Under the pieces are notes generated by a model, which saw only the letters and a list, made by a program, of their open reading frames with translations, did not search any database and was not told where the DNA came from. Below, piece by piece: positions 53,815 to 61,285 of a stretch of 64,000 nucleotides of DNA. Positions within the stretch are counted from its first letter, which is position 1. Every line of letters begins with the position of its first letter. A program made the position numbers and the translations under genes. The stretch lies in the NCBI GenBank assembly GCA_027459645.1, contig DAIDHQ010000002.1:1-64000 (forward strand). The letters are read 5' to 3'. Source of the stretch: Vulcanimicrobiota bacterium (GTDB taxonomy: Bacteria > Vulcanimicrobiota > Vulcanimicrobiia > Vulcanimicrobiales > Vulcanimicrobiaceae).

Positions 53815-54384
53815 CTATTGCACCCGTTTCAATTCCTGGTTCAGGATTTCAACGAGTACGTCGCGCTTCGCATCTTTCTGAACGCGCGAATACCGTTCGT
53901 ATCCGGCCTCACCGAGCATGCCTTTCAACCCTTCGATGACCAGGGCTTGCGACTCGGCCGAAGCGGGCGATCCGCTGCCCTTTGGTTTCAACTCGCCGTC
54001 GATCCGCTCGCGTTCGATCAGCCGCAAAACGGTCGCTTCGCAGGAGGGTACCCGATAGAGGTTGCGCTTTGCGCGTACCCCGGGAAACGATTGCCGCTCC
54101 CGCACGATAAAGCCCAAGTCCTCGAGTACGGCAAGCGCTTCGAAAACCATCGAGGGGGAATAGAGTCCCAAATCCTCGCGGATCTGCTCGATGGTGGGGC
54201 TGCACGCGCCTTTTTCGGCGAGCATGGTTAGGTAGAGATACATGCAGACTTGGCGCGGGTTGAGTACGTGAAACATAAACGCACTCCACCACGCCGGGAT
54301 CTTCGCGCTCGGATCGCAATCCGACGTTTTAAGGCCCGTACTGGTTTCCACTATCACGCTCGTTACGAACGCCCCCCCTCGCAT
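53815..54384 (-). CDS. Winged-helix-like DNA-binding protein of unknown role
   Basis: The protein has a helical N-terminal region with FHVLNPRQVCMYLYLTMLAE, then a helix-turn-helix-like TIEQIREDLGLYSPSMVFEALAVLEDLGFIVRER with wing, and a Lys/Glu-rich C-terminal helix. This layout resembles DnaD/replication-initiator or MarR-like winged helices. The start is uncertain (ATG at 54384 or a downstream GTG), because no strong RBS is seen. Between the glycan operon and clpX, it could regulate either side. Confidence 0.6.
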   Translation of the reverse strand: MRGGAFVTSVIVETSTGLKTSDCDPSAKIPAWWSAFMFHVLNPRQVCMYLYLTMLAEKGACSPTIEQIREDLGLYSPSMVFEALAVLEDLGFIVRERQSFPGVRAKRNLYRVPSCEATVLRLIERERIDGELKPKGSGSPASAESQALVIEGLKGMLGEAGYERYSRVQKDAKRDVLVEILNQELKRVQ

Positions 54385-54498
54385 GCCTGTCTGCTTAACA
54401 GTCCAGATTTTTGGTGGTGTTGTTCTCCCCCGGTTTCCGGCCGTTATCGTGCCCGTGATGCAAGCTGACAAATCTCAGGGAATTCTTGGTGAAGAGAT

Positions 54499-54530
54499 AG
54501 CAAGGGACGGCATCGCTGCCGTCCCTTGCT
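54499..54530 (-). terminator. Long hairpin downstream of clpX
   Basis: A perfect 14-base inverted repeat (AGCAAGGGACGGCA / TGCCGTCCCTTGCT) with a TCGC loop lies 22 bases beyond the clpX stop. A T-run is weak, but the stem is strong, so it is probably the terminator of the tig-clpP-clpX group. Confidence 0.7.
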
Positions 54531-54551
54531 GCTGTCTCCCGGGCCCCGAGG

Positions 54552-55811
54552 TTACGCGGGCATGTCTTTCTTTTGCTCTTGGTAGATGAGCGTCGGCGGA
54601 TCTTTCTTTTCGATCACGTCCTTGTTAATGATGCACTTCTTCACGCCTTGCAGCGACGGCAGGTCGTACATAACGTCGAGCATCGTCTCTTCGAGGATCG
54701 ATCGTAAGCCGCGTGCGCCCGTCTTACGGCTCTGGGCCTTGGTCGCAATCGCGACCAGCGCGTCCTTCGTAAACTGCAGGTCGACGCCGTCCATATTCAT
54801 GATCTTCTGGAACTGGCGCACGAGCGCGTTGCGCGGTTCGGTGAGTATGCGACGCAACGCGAGCTCGTCGAGCGCATCGAGGGTCACCACGATCGGCAGG
54901 CGCCCGATGAATTCCGGAATCAACCCAAACTTCAGCAGATCTTCCGGCATCAGTTGCTGCAGCAGCTTGCCGGTATGCGCGTCCTTCTTGCCTTCCGGAG
55001 TCGCACGGAAGCCCATGTTGTTGGCGCTTACACGCGATTCGATGATGCGTTCCAACCCGTCGAACGCGCCGCCGCAGATGAAGAGCACGTTCGTCGTGTC
55101 GATCTGAATGAATTCCTGATGCGGGTGCTTGCGCCCACCCTGCGGAGGTACGTTTGCCGTCGTGCCTTCGAGGATCTTGAGCAGCGCTTGCTGCACGCCT
55201 TCGCCCGAAACGTCGCGCGTGATCGACGGATTTTCGCTCTTGCGCGCGATTTTGTCGATCTCGTCGATATAAACGATGCCCTTTTCCGCACGCTTCACAT
55301 CGTAGTCGGCGGCTTGAATCAGCTTCAACAGAATGTTCTCGACGTCTTCGCCGACATAGCCGGCTTCGGTCAGCGACGTGGCGTCGGCCATAGCCAGCGG
55401 AACGTCGAGAATCTTCGCGAGCGTTTGCGCGAGATAGGTCTTGCCGGAACCCGTAGGTCCGACGAGCAAGATGTTCGACTTCTGCAGTTCGACGTCGTCG
55501 GCGGTGCCGCCGGCGTTGATGCGCTTGTAGTGATTGTAGACCGCAACCGCAAGCGACTTCTTGGCGCGCTCTTGCCCGATCACATACTGATTGAGGATGT
55601 GATTGATCTCTTTGGGCTTGGGGATGTTGCGAAGGCGGAGATTTTCGTCGACGTTTTTATAGAGCTCTTCTTCGATGATCTCGTTGCAGAGCTCGATGCA
55701 TTCGTCGCAAATGTAGACGCCCGGACCAGCGATCAGCTTGCGCACTTGTTCCTGCGACTTCCCGCAGAAACTGCACTTGAGCTGACCCTTCTCGTCTCCG
55801 AAACGGAACAT
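54552..55811 (-). CDS. clpX: ClpX, ATPase and substrate-recognition subunit of ClpXP
   Basis: The hexameric AAA+ unfoldase feeds proteins into ClpP. The N-terminal zinc-binding domain has Cys13, Cys16, Cys35 and Cys38. Walker A GPTGSGKT (118-125), the pore loop GYVG in [10 protein letters not shown], and Walker B YIDEIDK are all present, as is the sensor-2 region near the C-terminus ([11 protein letters not shown]). The ClpP-binding loop reads NNMGF in place of the E. coli IGF. At 419 residues the length is standard. The ATG at 55811 is clear; clpP lies 23 bases upstream. Confidence 0.97.
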   Translation of the reverse strand: MFRFGDEKGQLKCSFCGKSQEQVRKLIAGPGVYICDECIELCNEIIEEELYKNVDENLRLRNIPKPKEINHILNQYVIGQERAKKSLAVAVYNHYKRINAGGTADDVELQKSNILLVGPTGSGKTYLAQTLAKILDVPLAMADATSLTEAGYVGEDVENILLKLIQAADYDVKRAEKGIVYIDEIDKIARKSENPSITRDVSGEGVQQALLKILEGTTANVPPQGGRKHPHQEFIQIDTTNVLFICGGAFDGLERIIESRVSANNMGFRATPEGKKDAHTGKLLQQLMPEDLLKFGLIPEFIGRLPIVVTLDALDELALRRILTEPRNALVRQFQKIMNMDGVDLQFTKDALVAIATKAQSRKTGARGLRSILEETMLDVMYDLPSLQGVKKCIINKDVIEKKDPPTLIYQEQKKDMPA

Positions 55812-55834
55812 GAGTTACGGGCGTCCTCCTCGGC

Positions 55835-56443
55835 TTAAGCCGGCGTCGACAAGGCCTGACGATCTTCGATAACGTGATCGATAATCCCGTAGTCCTTGGC
55901 TTCTTGCGAGGTCATGTAGTAGTCGCGATCGATGTCCTTAAGGATCTGCTCGAGCGGCTTGTGGGTGGTCTTTTCGTAGATGTGTGCGATGGTCTGGCGG
56001 GTCGCGATCAGGTCTCGCGCCGCGATCTCGACGTCGGTCGCCTGCCCGCCGATCTGAGATACCCACGGTTGGTGGATCAAAATCTTGGCATGGGGCAGGG
56101 CGAAGCGCTTGGTGGCGGCCCCGCCGGTGAGTAGGACCGAGCCCATCGAGGCGGCCATTCCCATACAGATGGTAGCCACATCGGGTTTGATGAAGCGCAT
56201 GGCGTCGTAGATCGCCAAGCCCGCGGTCACGCTGCCGCCCGGCGAGTTGACGTACATGTCGATGTCTTTATCCGGGTCTTCCTTTTCGAGGAAGAGCAGC
56301 TGGGCGATGACGAGGTTTGCCAGATGATCGTCGATCGGGCCTCCGACGAAAACGATGCGATCCTTGAGCAGGCGCGAGTAGATGTCATACGCGCGTTCGC
56401 CGCGCGCGCTCTGCTCGACCACCATCGGAACTAAGTGACCCAC
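55835..56443 (-). CDS. clpP: ClpP, serine protease subunit
   Basis: ClpP forms the tetradecameric proteolytic barrel. The catalytic triad is Ser99 (MGMAASMGS), His124 (LIHQPWV) and Asp174 (DRD). The GTG at 56443 follows GGGAGAAACGC and starts [20 protein letters not shown], the usual N-terminus; a TTG at 56458 would add five residues. The gene order tig-clpP-clpX is the typical bacterial one. Confidence 0.97.
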   Translation of the reverse strand: MGHLVPMVVEQSARGERAYDIYSRLLKDRIVFVGGPIDDHLANLVIAQLLFLEKEDPDKDIDMYVNSPGGSVTAGLAIYDAMRFIKPDVATICMGMAASMGSVLLTGGAATKRFALPHAKILIHQPWVSQIGGQATDVEIAARDLIATRQTIAHIYEKTTHKPLEQILKDIDRDYYMTSQEAKDYGIIDHVIEDRQALSTPA

Positions 56444-56526
56444 GTGCGTTTCTCCCAACTTCCTTTTGACGTTACTGCTCTACTCTAACTACGGCCGTCG
56501 CTGCGGAGTTGCTTCGGGCCTTTCCT

Positions 56527-57819
56527 TTATTTTTTCTCGACGACCTTGGCGTTGTCGATCAGGAAGTCGAGGGTTTTGTTCCGCACGATTCCATCCATGA
56601 GCGACAAGACGTTGTTGCCGAGCGCCTTGCGGATCCGGTCGACGGGCTGCCCGTATTGGCGTGCAAGCGCGGCGAGCTCCTCACCGATATCCGCGGGCGT
56701 GGCTTGGATATTTTCGGCCTTGGCAATCGCTTCGATCAGCAGGGTGCCCTTGACGCGCGTCTGCGCGTCGGCGCGAAATTCGTCGCGCAGCTGATCCTCG
56801 GTTTTGCCCGATTCTTTCAGGTAATCCTCAAAGGTCACGCCGGCGCGCGCCGCCTGCGATGCCGCATCGTTAACCATATGATCGACCTCGCGGTCGACCA
56901 TCACCTCGGGAAGCGGAAACTCGCGCGTACGCAGTAATTCGTCCATGACGGCATTGCCGATCGAGCGGCGCGAACGCGATTCGGCGATCGCTTCCAGGCG
57001 CTTGCGGACGTCGGCGCGCAATGCGTCGAGCGTCTCGTTTTCTGAGATGGCCTTCGCGAACTCATCGTCGATCGCGGGAAGTTCGAGCGCCTTGACGTCG
57101 TGCATCACCACGGTAAACACGGCGGTTTTCCCGGCCAGGCTCTCCTCGCCGTACTCGCTCGGAAAGACGGCCTCGACGTCCTTCGTCTCGCCCGCCTTCA
57201 TGCCGGCGATGCCGCTGGCGAACCCGGGAATAAAACGGCTCTCGTCGAGCTCCGTCATCTGCTCCTTGGCGGTACCGCCGTCGAAAGCAACGCCGTCGAT
57301 TTTGCCTTCATAGTCGATGTTGACGACGTCGCCCAAGCGGGCCTCGCGGTCCACCGGAACGAGGGTCGCGCGTTCCCGCGCCAGTGCCTCGATGCTGCGT
57401 TCAACGTCCTCGTCGGTGATTTCGACGGGCTCGCGGCTGACCTCGATGCCCTTGTAGGCGCCCAGGTCGATATCCGGACGCACGTCGACCTTCGCTTTGA
57501 GCAGGCGCGGCTTGCCGTCTTCTTCCGGAAGCAGCTCCATCTGGGGCCGATCGATCGGATCGAGGTCGTGTTCCCGAACGGCCTTGGCATAGACCTCGGG
57601 GACGATATCTTCCATCGCTTGGCTGGTGATGGACTCCGGTCCGTAGGTCTGCTCGAAGACGCGACGCGGCACTTTGCCGACCCGGAAACCCGGCAGCTTC
57701 ACGTTCTTGGCGAGCTTGCGGAAGGTGCGTTCTTCGGCCTCGGCCAGCTCCTCCGCCGAGATCGGGATTTCGAGCTCCACCTGGGTGGGTGCGAGGCGCT
57801 TAAGGGTCGAGGTACTCAA
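56527..57819 (-). CDS. tig: Trigger factor
   Basis: This ribosome-bound chaperone with prolyl isomerase activity has the signature GFRVGKVP at residues 44-51, the FKBP-like PPIase domain (residues ~145-245, INYEGKIDGVAF-like: VNIDYEGKIDGVAF) and a helical C-terminal chaperone domain. The 430-residue length is normal. The start is a TTG at 57819 with no strong Shine-Dalgarno. A tRNA-Gly gene lies 78 bases upstream on the same strand. Confidence 0.96.
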   Translation of the reverse strand: MSTSTLKRLAPTQVELEIPISAEELAEAEERTFRKLAKNVKLPGFRVGKVPRRVFEQTYGPESITSQAMEDIVPEVYAKAVREHDLDPIDRPQMELLPEEDGKPRLLKAKVDVRPDIDLGAYKGIEVSREPVEITDEDVERSIEALARERATLVPVDREARLGDVVNIDYEGKIDGVAFDGGTAKEQMTELDESRFIPGFASGIAGMKAGETKDVEAVFPSEYGEESLAGKTAVFTVVMHDVKALELPAIDDEFAKAISENETLDALRADVRKRLEAIAESRSRRSIGNAVMDELLRTREFPLPEVMVDREVDHMVNDAASQAARAGVTFEDYLKESGKTEDQLRDEFRADAQTRVKGTLLIEAIAKAENIQATPADIGEELAALARQYGQPVDRIRKALGNNVLSLMDGIVRNKTLDFLIDNAKVVEKK

Positions 57820-57896
57820 CGGACGACTGCTTTCTACAGGCTAAAAAACGGAAAGGAGCGCTTCGGCGCCCGAGCGCCTGCGCCCCTATCGGAAAC

Positions 57897-57971
57897 TGGA
57901 GCGGAAGACGAGATTCGAACTCGCGACCCTCGCCTTGGCAAGGCGATGCTCTACCACTGAGCTACTTCCGC
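57897..57971 (-). tRNA. tRNA-Gly (GCC)
   Basis: The 7-base acceptor stem GCGGAAG/CTTCCGC, T-loop GTTCGAATC and anticodon loop with GCC between GCCTT and AAGGC are visible; CCA is encoded. Confidence 0.95.
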
Positions 57972-58115
57972 ACGTTGTTGCTCGGTTTGATGCCATGCCC
58001 GTTCAGAGACGTTCGTCGCCGACCCTCGTGGCCGGCTCCTACTCGCTTGCCTCGCCGCTTTCGCCATCCCGGCTTCGCGGCTCGGTCAAGACGCTCTTCA
58101 CGTGCACGTCCTCAA

Positions 58116-58185
58116 CCCTCGCTGAGGATTAAAACTGAATCACCAGCCCTCGCTGATGGAACCACATAATTCTAGCGTTTGCTGA
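58116..58185. repeat. Three imperfect 10-base repeats about 30 bases apart
   Basis: CCCTCGCTGA occurs at 58116-58125 and 58147-58156, and a decayed CGTTTGCTGA at 58176-58185. The spacing is 31 and 29 bases. They lie between the two tRNA genes; function is unknown. The rest of the 58,000-58,200 gap shows nothing else. Confidence 0.5.
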
Positions 58186-58206
58186 AAACTACAATTGTCG
58201 GCCTAC

Positions 58207-58288
58207 TGGGCAAGCAGAGACTCGAACTCTGACGGGTTGCCCCACTGGAACCTAAATCCAGCGCGTCTGCCAGTTCCGCCACTTGCCC
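58207..58288 (-). tRNA. tRNA-Leu (UAG)
   Basis: The acceptor stem GGGCAAG/CTTGCCC, D-arm TGGCGGAACTGGCAGACGC, anticodon loop TTTAGGT in a CTGGA/TCCAG stem, a variable arm and GTTCGAGTC T-loop are visible. CCA is not encoded. Confidence 0.93.
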
Positions 58289-58358
58289 CAAGGGGCCGTG
58301 CCCCCGCGGCCGCGGCGACCCCCATAAATAGAACGCTGGGGTTGTGTTTCCTTCTGCC

Positions 58359-59288
58359 TCACGGTTCGACGAGCATGTTGCGCGGCTCGATGCCGATGTC
58401 GAGCCCCTTACCGGGTGTCGCCGCGGCTATATCTTCGAATCGAATCGCGGCCTTCGTGTAGACTTCGCCGCTGACGGACATCGGTGCGTCGGCGTCTTCT
58501 TCGGCGATATAGTGCGCGCCGTCCACGTCTACAAACCGAATCGTCCACGGAACTCTCGTGCCGGCGCCATTCGTAAAATTCAACGCATCTCTAAGCTTCC
58601 ACGTAGCGTACGTGCTCTCGTCGATCCATGCTTCCCGGATGCGAAACCTTCCGGGCTCGCGCGTCGGCGTAAGAGCGAGATGATAGCACGGATGGCCGTC
58701 GACGTTTTCGGTCCCCAGCAAACGGATAGAATAATCGTGCATGCGCGCGACGACGACCGCAATCTCGGGCAGCGGCGTCGGCGTCGGCGGAGGAACCGGC
58801 GTCTTGTGCGGATCGGGATCGTGAAATTCTTTGCGAATTTCCGCAACGAGCGCCATGGAATTGAACGGCGTCGGCGTAGGCGCCGGTACGAACGGCGCCA
58901 TACCGAAACTATACGTCGGGGTCAACTTCGGAACGCCCAGAAAATCGGCGACCGGTAGCGGCTTGCTCTGCCAAAAAATAAGGTTGATGTTGGCGCCCTT
59001 GGGCACAACGGGATGCTTACGCTCGTAATCGCTCCATGCATCGACGCCTACCACGTCGTTGACCGCATCGAATTGCGCATCGTAATGCTCGACGCGTGGC
59101 TTCCCGCCCTCGACGATGGCGACGGCGACGCGGTATCGAATCACCTCCGGATAGCGCTGGGTCAACCAAAACGCGCGCGCCTTCCCGAAGATCGCGTAGG
59201 GGTCGGGCGCAACCGGGGTAAGGCCGGCACCTCCCAACACCAACGCCGCACCTGTCGCTAGAAGAAACAAGGCCTGGCGTGTTCTCAC
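58359..59288 (-). CDS. Exported protein of unknown function, paralogue of the gene at 8230-9108
   Basis: A Sec signal (ALFLLATGAALVLGGAGL) leads a 309-residue protein with two Pro-rich stretches (PAPTPTPF, PVPPPTPTPLP). The C-terminal half shows HLALTPTREPGRFRIRE-AWIDESTYATWKL and PWTIRFVDVDG, matching the order in the protein at 8230-9108. A shared R-x-R-x-x-W-[IV]-D strand suggests a common fold, perhaps LolA-like. Its role is unknown. It lies 45 bases from the formyltransferase-family gene. Confidence 0.75.
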   Translation of the reverse strand: MRTRQALFLLATGAALVLGGAGLTPVAPDPYAIFGKARAFWLTQRYPEVIRYRVAVAIVEGGKPRVEHYDAQFDAVNDVVGVDAWSDYERKHPVVPKGANINLIFWQSKPLPVADFLGVPKLTPTYSFGMAPFVPAPTPTPFNSMALVAEIRKEFHDPDPHKTPVPPPTPTPLPEIAVVVARMHDYSIRLLGTENVDGHPCYHLALTPTREPGRFRIREAWIDESTYATWKLRDALNFTNGAGTRVPWTIRFVDVDGAHYIAEEDADAPMSVSGEVYTKAAIRFEDIAAATPGKGLDIGIEPRNMLVEP

Positions 59289-59333
59289 GACTCCACTACG
59301 CCACGCGAACTATGGATGTTTCTGAGAAAACGC

Positions 59334-59969
59334 TCAGGTATGAGACCGATAGCCTATCGGATTCCAATACACGTCGTCGGCGCGCAATGCTCGCACCGGG
59401 AACATTTCGCCAGAGGCCACGCTTTCGAGATACCGTTCGAACGCCGGAACCGCCGCTTCGGCGATGCGCCTTGCGAGAGACGCAGCCGTGTCGCCCGAGG
59501 CGATTTCTACGAGTTCTTGATAAAGCACGGGTCCATCGTCGATGCGCGGCGTGAGTTCGTGCAGCGTGAAGCCCGTGCGCGTCTCGCCTCGCTCCAAACA
59601 CCAACGCGTCGGAACGGGGCCCCGATAGTACGGGAGCACGGACGGATGCAGGTTCACGAGCGAAGCGAAGCGCTCGATCGTTTCGCGCTTGAAAATCTGG
59701 CCGAATCCCGTAACGATGCCGCGATCGTCGGGCGCTATGGCGTCGCGGAACTCGCGAGCGTTCACATCCCGAACGTACCAACGTCGTAGGTACGGATTGC
59801 GCATTCGTTCTACGGCATCGCGTAGCGGCGCGGAGAGATTTAATCGAGAGCCCTTCTTCCGCACCGAATACACCAGCACCACCGGCATGCGATGCGCGCC
59901 CGCGAACGCTTGCGAACGTTCGGCAAACGCCGCCCCGAAGGTGTCGTTGCAGAAGTGAAAGATTCTCAC
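59334..59969 (-). CDS. Formyltransferase-family protein (Fmt/ArnA-like fold)
   Basis: The C-terminal half shows GFGQIFKRETIERF, VNLHPSVLPYYRGPVPTRW and HELTPRIDDGPVLYQ, the Asn/His/Asp catalytic set of 10-formyl-THF-dependent transferases. It lacks the long C-terminal domain of Fmt, so it is more like the short sugar- or amino-sugar formyltransferases. The GTG at 59969 begins RIFHFCNDTFG. Formylation of a glycan sugar is possible, but it lies outside the main cluster. Confidence 0.85.
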   Translation of the reverse strand: MRIFHFCNDTFGAAFAERSQAFAGAHRMPVVLVYSVRKKGSRLNLSAPLRDAVERMRNPYLRRWYVRDVNAREFRDAIAPDDRGIVTGFGQIFKRETIERFASLVNLHPSVLPYYRGPVPTRWCLERGETRTGFTLHELTPRIDDGPVLYQELVEIASGDTAASLARRIAEAAVPAFERYLESVASGEMFPVRALRADDVYWNPIGYRSHT

Positions 59970-60002
59970 GTTGCAAGCGTACCCACGATTGGCGAAAAGC
60001 AA

Positions 60003-60029
60003 CGAGGCCCGGATCGAATCCGGGCCTCG
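60003..60029 (-). terminator. Hairpin terminator
   Basis: A perfect 12-base inverted repeat (CGAGGCCCGGAT / ATCCGGGCCTCG) with loop CGA is followed on the - strand by TTGCTTTTC. It ends the gene at 60055. Confidence 0.8.
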
Positions 60030-60054
60030 CGCGCGTGGGTAATGATGGAAACGA

Positions 60055-60402
60055 CTAGTAGGCGTCGATGATCCACTGGCGATCGCTGCGATTGTAATAG
60101 AACTCGTAGCGATGTCCGGCGGTCGCGTCGGTGTACGTGTACATACGGCCGTTTGCCGTTTTGATCTTGATGGTGTAGAACCGGCAACCGTTCTTGGCCC
60201 AGTACCAGTAGCCGCGGCGCGACGCCAGGCGACGCAGCCACGGGGTTCCGGCGTCCTTACAGCCGTACCTGAAGGTCACGGGGATCCGACCGCTGTTGTA
60301 GAGGAAGATCGCATTGACCGGGTGGCTCGCTGCAGAAGCCGGCGCTGCGAGCGCAACGCCGAAAACCGCGAGCAAAAGCGCGCGTGAAATGAGTTTCAGC
60401 AT
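60055..60402 (-). CDS. Small exported protein of unknown function
   Basis: A Sec signal ending SAASHP leaves a 90-residue basic domain with many aromatics (RRGYWYWAKNGCRFYTI, YEFYYNRSDRQW) and two Cys that could form a disulfide. No family is recognised. It is monocistronic, with a strong terminator after it. Confidence 0.65.
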   Translation of the reverse strand: MLKLISRALLLAVFGVALAAPASAASHPVNAIFLYNSGRIPVTFRYGCKDAGTPWLRRLASRRGYWYWAKNGCRFYTIKIKTANGRMYTYTDATAGHRYEFYYNRSDRQWIIDAY

Positions 60403-60487
60403 ACCAAAGTCATCGGCCGCCCGGGCAAGCGCCTTTATGGTCCTATCGGCTCAGGCGCCGGGAGTGCTCATTCTGGCCGCGCGTAGA

Positions 60488-60973
60488 TTATTTGCCGAGA
60501 AACGTCTCCATATAGCCGACCTTCCAGGCGCCGTTTTCGCGAAAGCACTTCCATTGCTTTGGGTACCCGTTGAACTGAACTATCGCCAACGTCCCATCAT
60601 TCGAGCTCACGGTCGCGGGGACGTCCGTCAGTTGTCGAAGCGCCTTCGCCGCGTGACGAAACGACGTCCAAAACCCCGAGACGATTCTGGGATCGTTCTT
60701 TTCGAAAAGGGCGCGTACGTCGTTCGCGTCCATCTTTTCATCCGACGCTATTGAGGTGACGATGGCGTCTTGCGAGTGCGCGCTAAGGAGCGCCCATGCA
60801 GTCGCGTAGTCTTTTCCAACGACCGCGCGTACCCACTGCTGCGTCACCAGGTTGGGAGCGGCGTTGACCACATCGGGGGATGACGCCGCGGGAGCCGCCT
60901 GCGCTTGTACCCGGACCGGCGTGAAGGATCCGATACACAAGAACGCGGCCATGAGCACGAAAAATCTCGCCAT
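60488..60973 (-). CDS. Small exported protein, DUF4878/NTF2-like
   Basis: The ~161-residue protein has a Sec signal (FFVLMAAFLCIGSFTPVRVQA) followed by an alpha/beta domain: a helix with VVGKDYATAWALLSAHSQD and strands ending PKQWKCFRENGAWKVGYMETFLG. This pattern fits the lumazine/NTF2-like DUF4878 folds that bind small ligands. Function is unknown. Confidence 0.65.
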   Translation of the reverse strand: MARFFVLMAAFLCIGSFTPVRVQAQAAPAASSPDVVNAAPNLVTQQWVRAVVGKDYATAWALLSAHSQDAIVTSIASDEKMDANDVRALFEKNDPRIVSGFWTSFRHAAKALRQLTDVPATVSSNDGTLAIVQFNGYPKQWKCFRENGAWKVGYMETFLGK

Positions 60974-61002
60974 GATCGCGTGCTTCGCTCCCAGCTGACA
61001 AA

Positions 61003-61029
61003 AAGCCCGGAGGCATCGCCTCCGGGCTT
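61003..61029 (-). terminator. Terminator of the tRNA-Lys pair
   Basis: A perfect 12-base inverted repeat (AAGCCCGGAGGC / GCCTCCGGGCTT) with loop ATC lies directly after tRNA-Lys(CTT) and is followed by TTTTGTC on the - strand. It should end the two-tRNA transcript. Confidence 0.85.
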
Positions 61030-61036
61030 GAATCGT

Positions 61037-61111
<75 letters not shown>

Positions 61112-61114
61112 ACG

Positions 61115-61187
61115 TGCGCCCTCCGGGACTCGAACCCGGGACCAACGGATTAAAAGTCCGCTGCTCTACCGACTGAGCTAAAGGCGC
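61115..61187 (-). tRNA. tRNA-Lys (UUU)
   Basis: Acceptor GCGCCTT/AGGGCGC, anticodon loop CTTTTAA and CGGGTTCGAGTCCCG T-arm are visible; CCA is not encoded. It is upstream of the CUU tRNA in the same transcript. Confidence 0.93.
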
Positions 61188-61285
61188 TCGATGACAACCG
61201 ACTCAGTTTAGCTACCCACGCGCCTTTTGGCAAGCCGGAATTCAGGCACGTGTGGATACGCAAGCGGGAACGCCGGGTCCTGCAG

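Noticed and set aside
57842-57890. Hairpin plus TTTTTT run after tRNA-Gly on the - strand
   Set aside because: The 5-base GGCGC/GCGCC stem is 13-15 bases away from the T-run, too far for a normal terminator, though readthrough control is possible.
58116-58185. CRISPR-like array
   Set aside because: Repeats are 10 bases, only three, imperfect, and no cas gene is present in the window.
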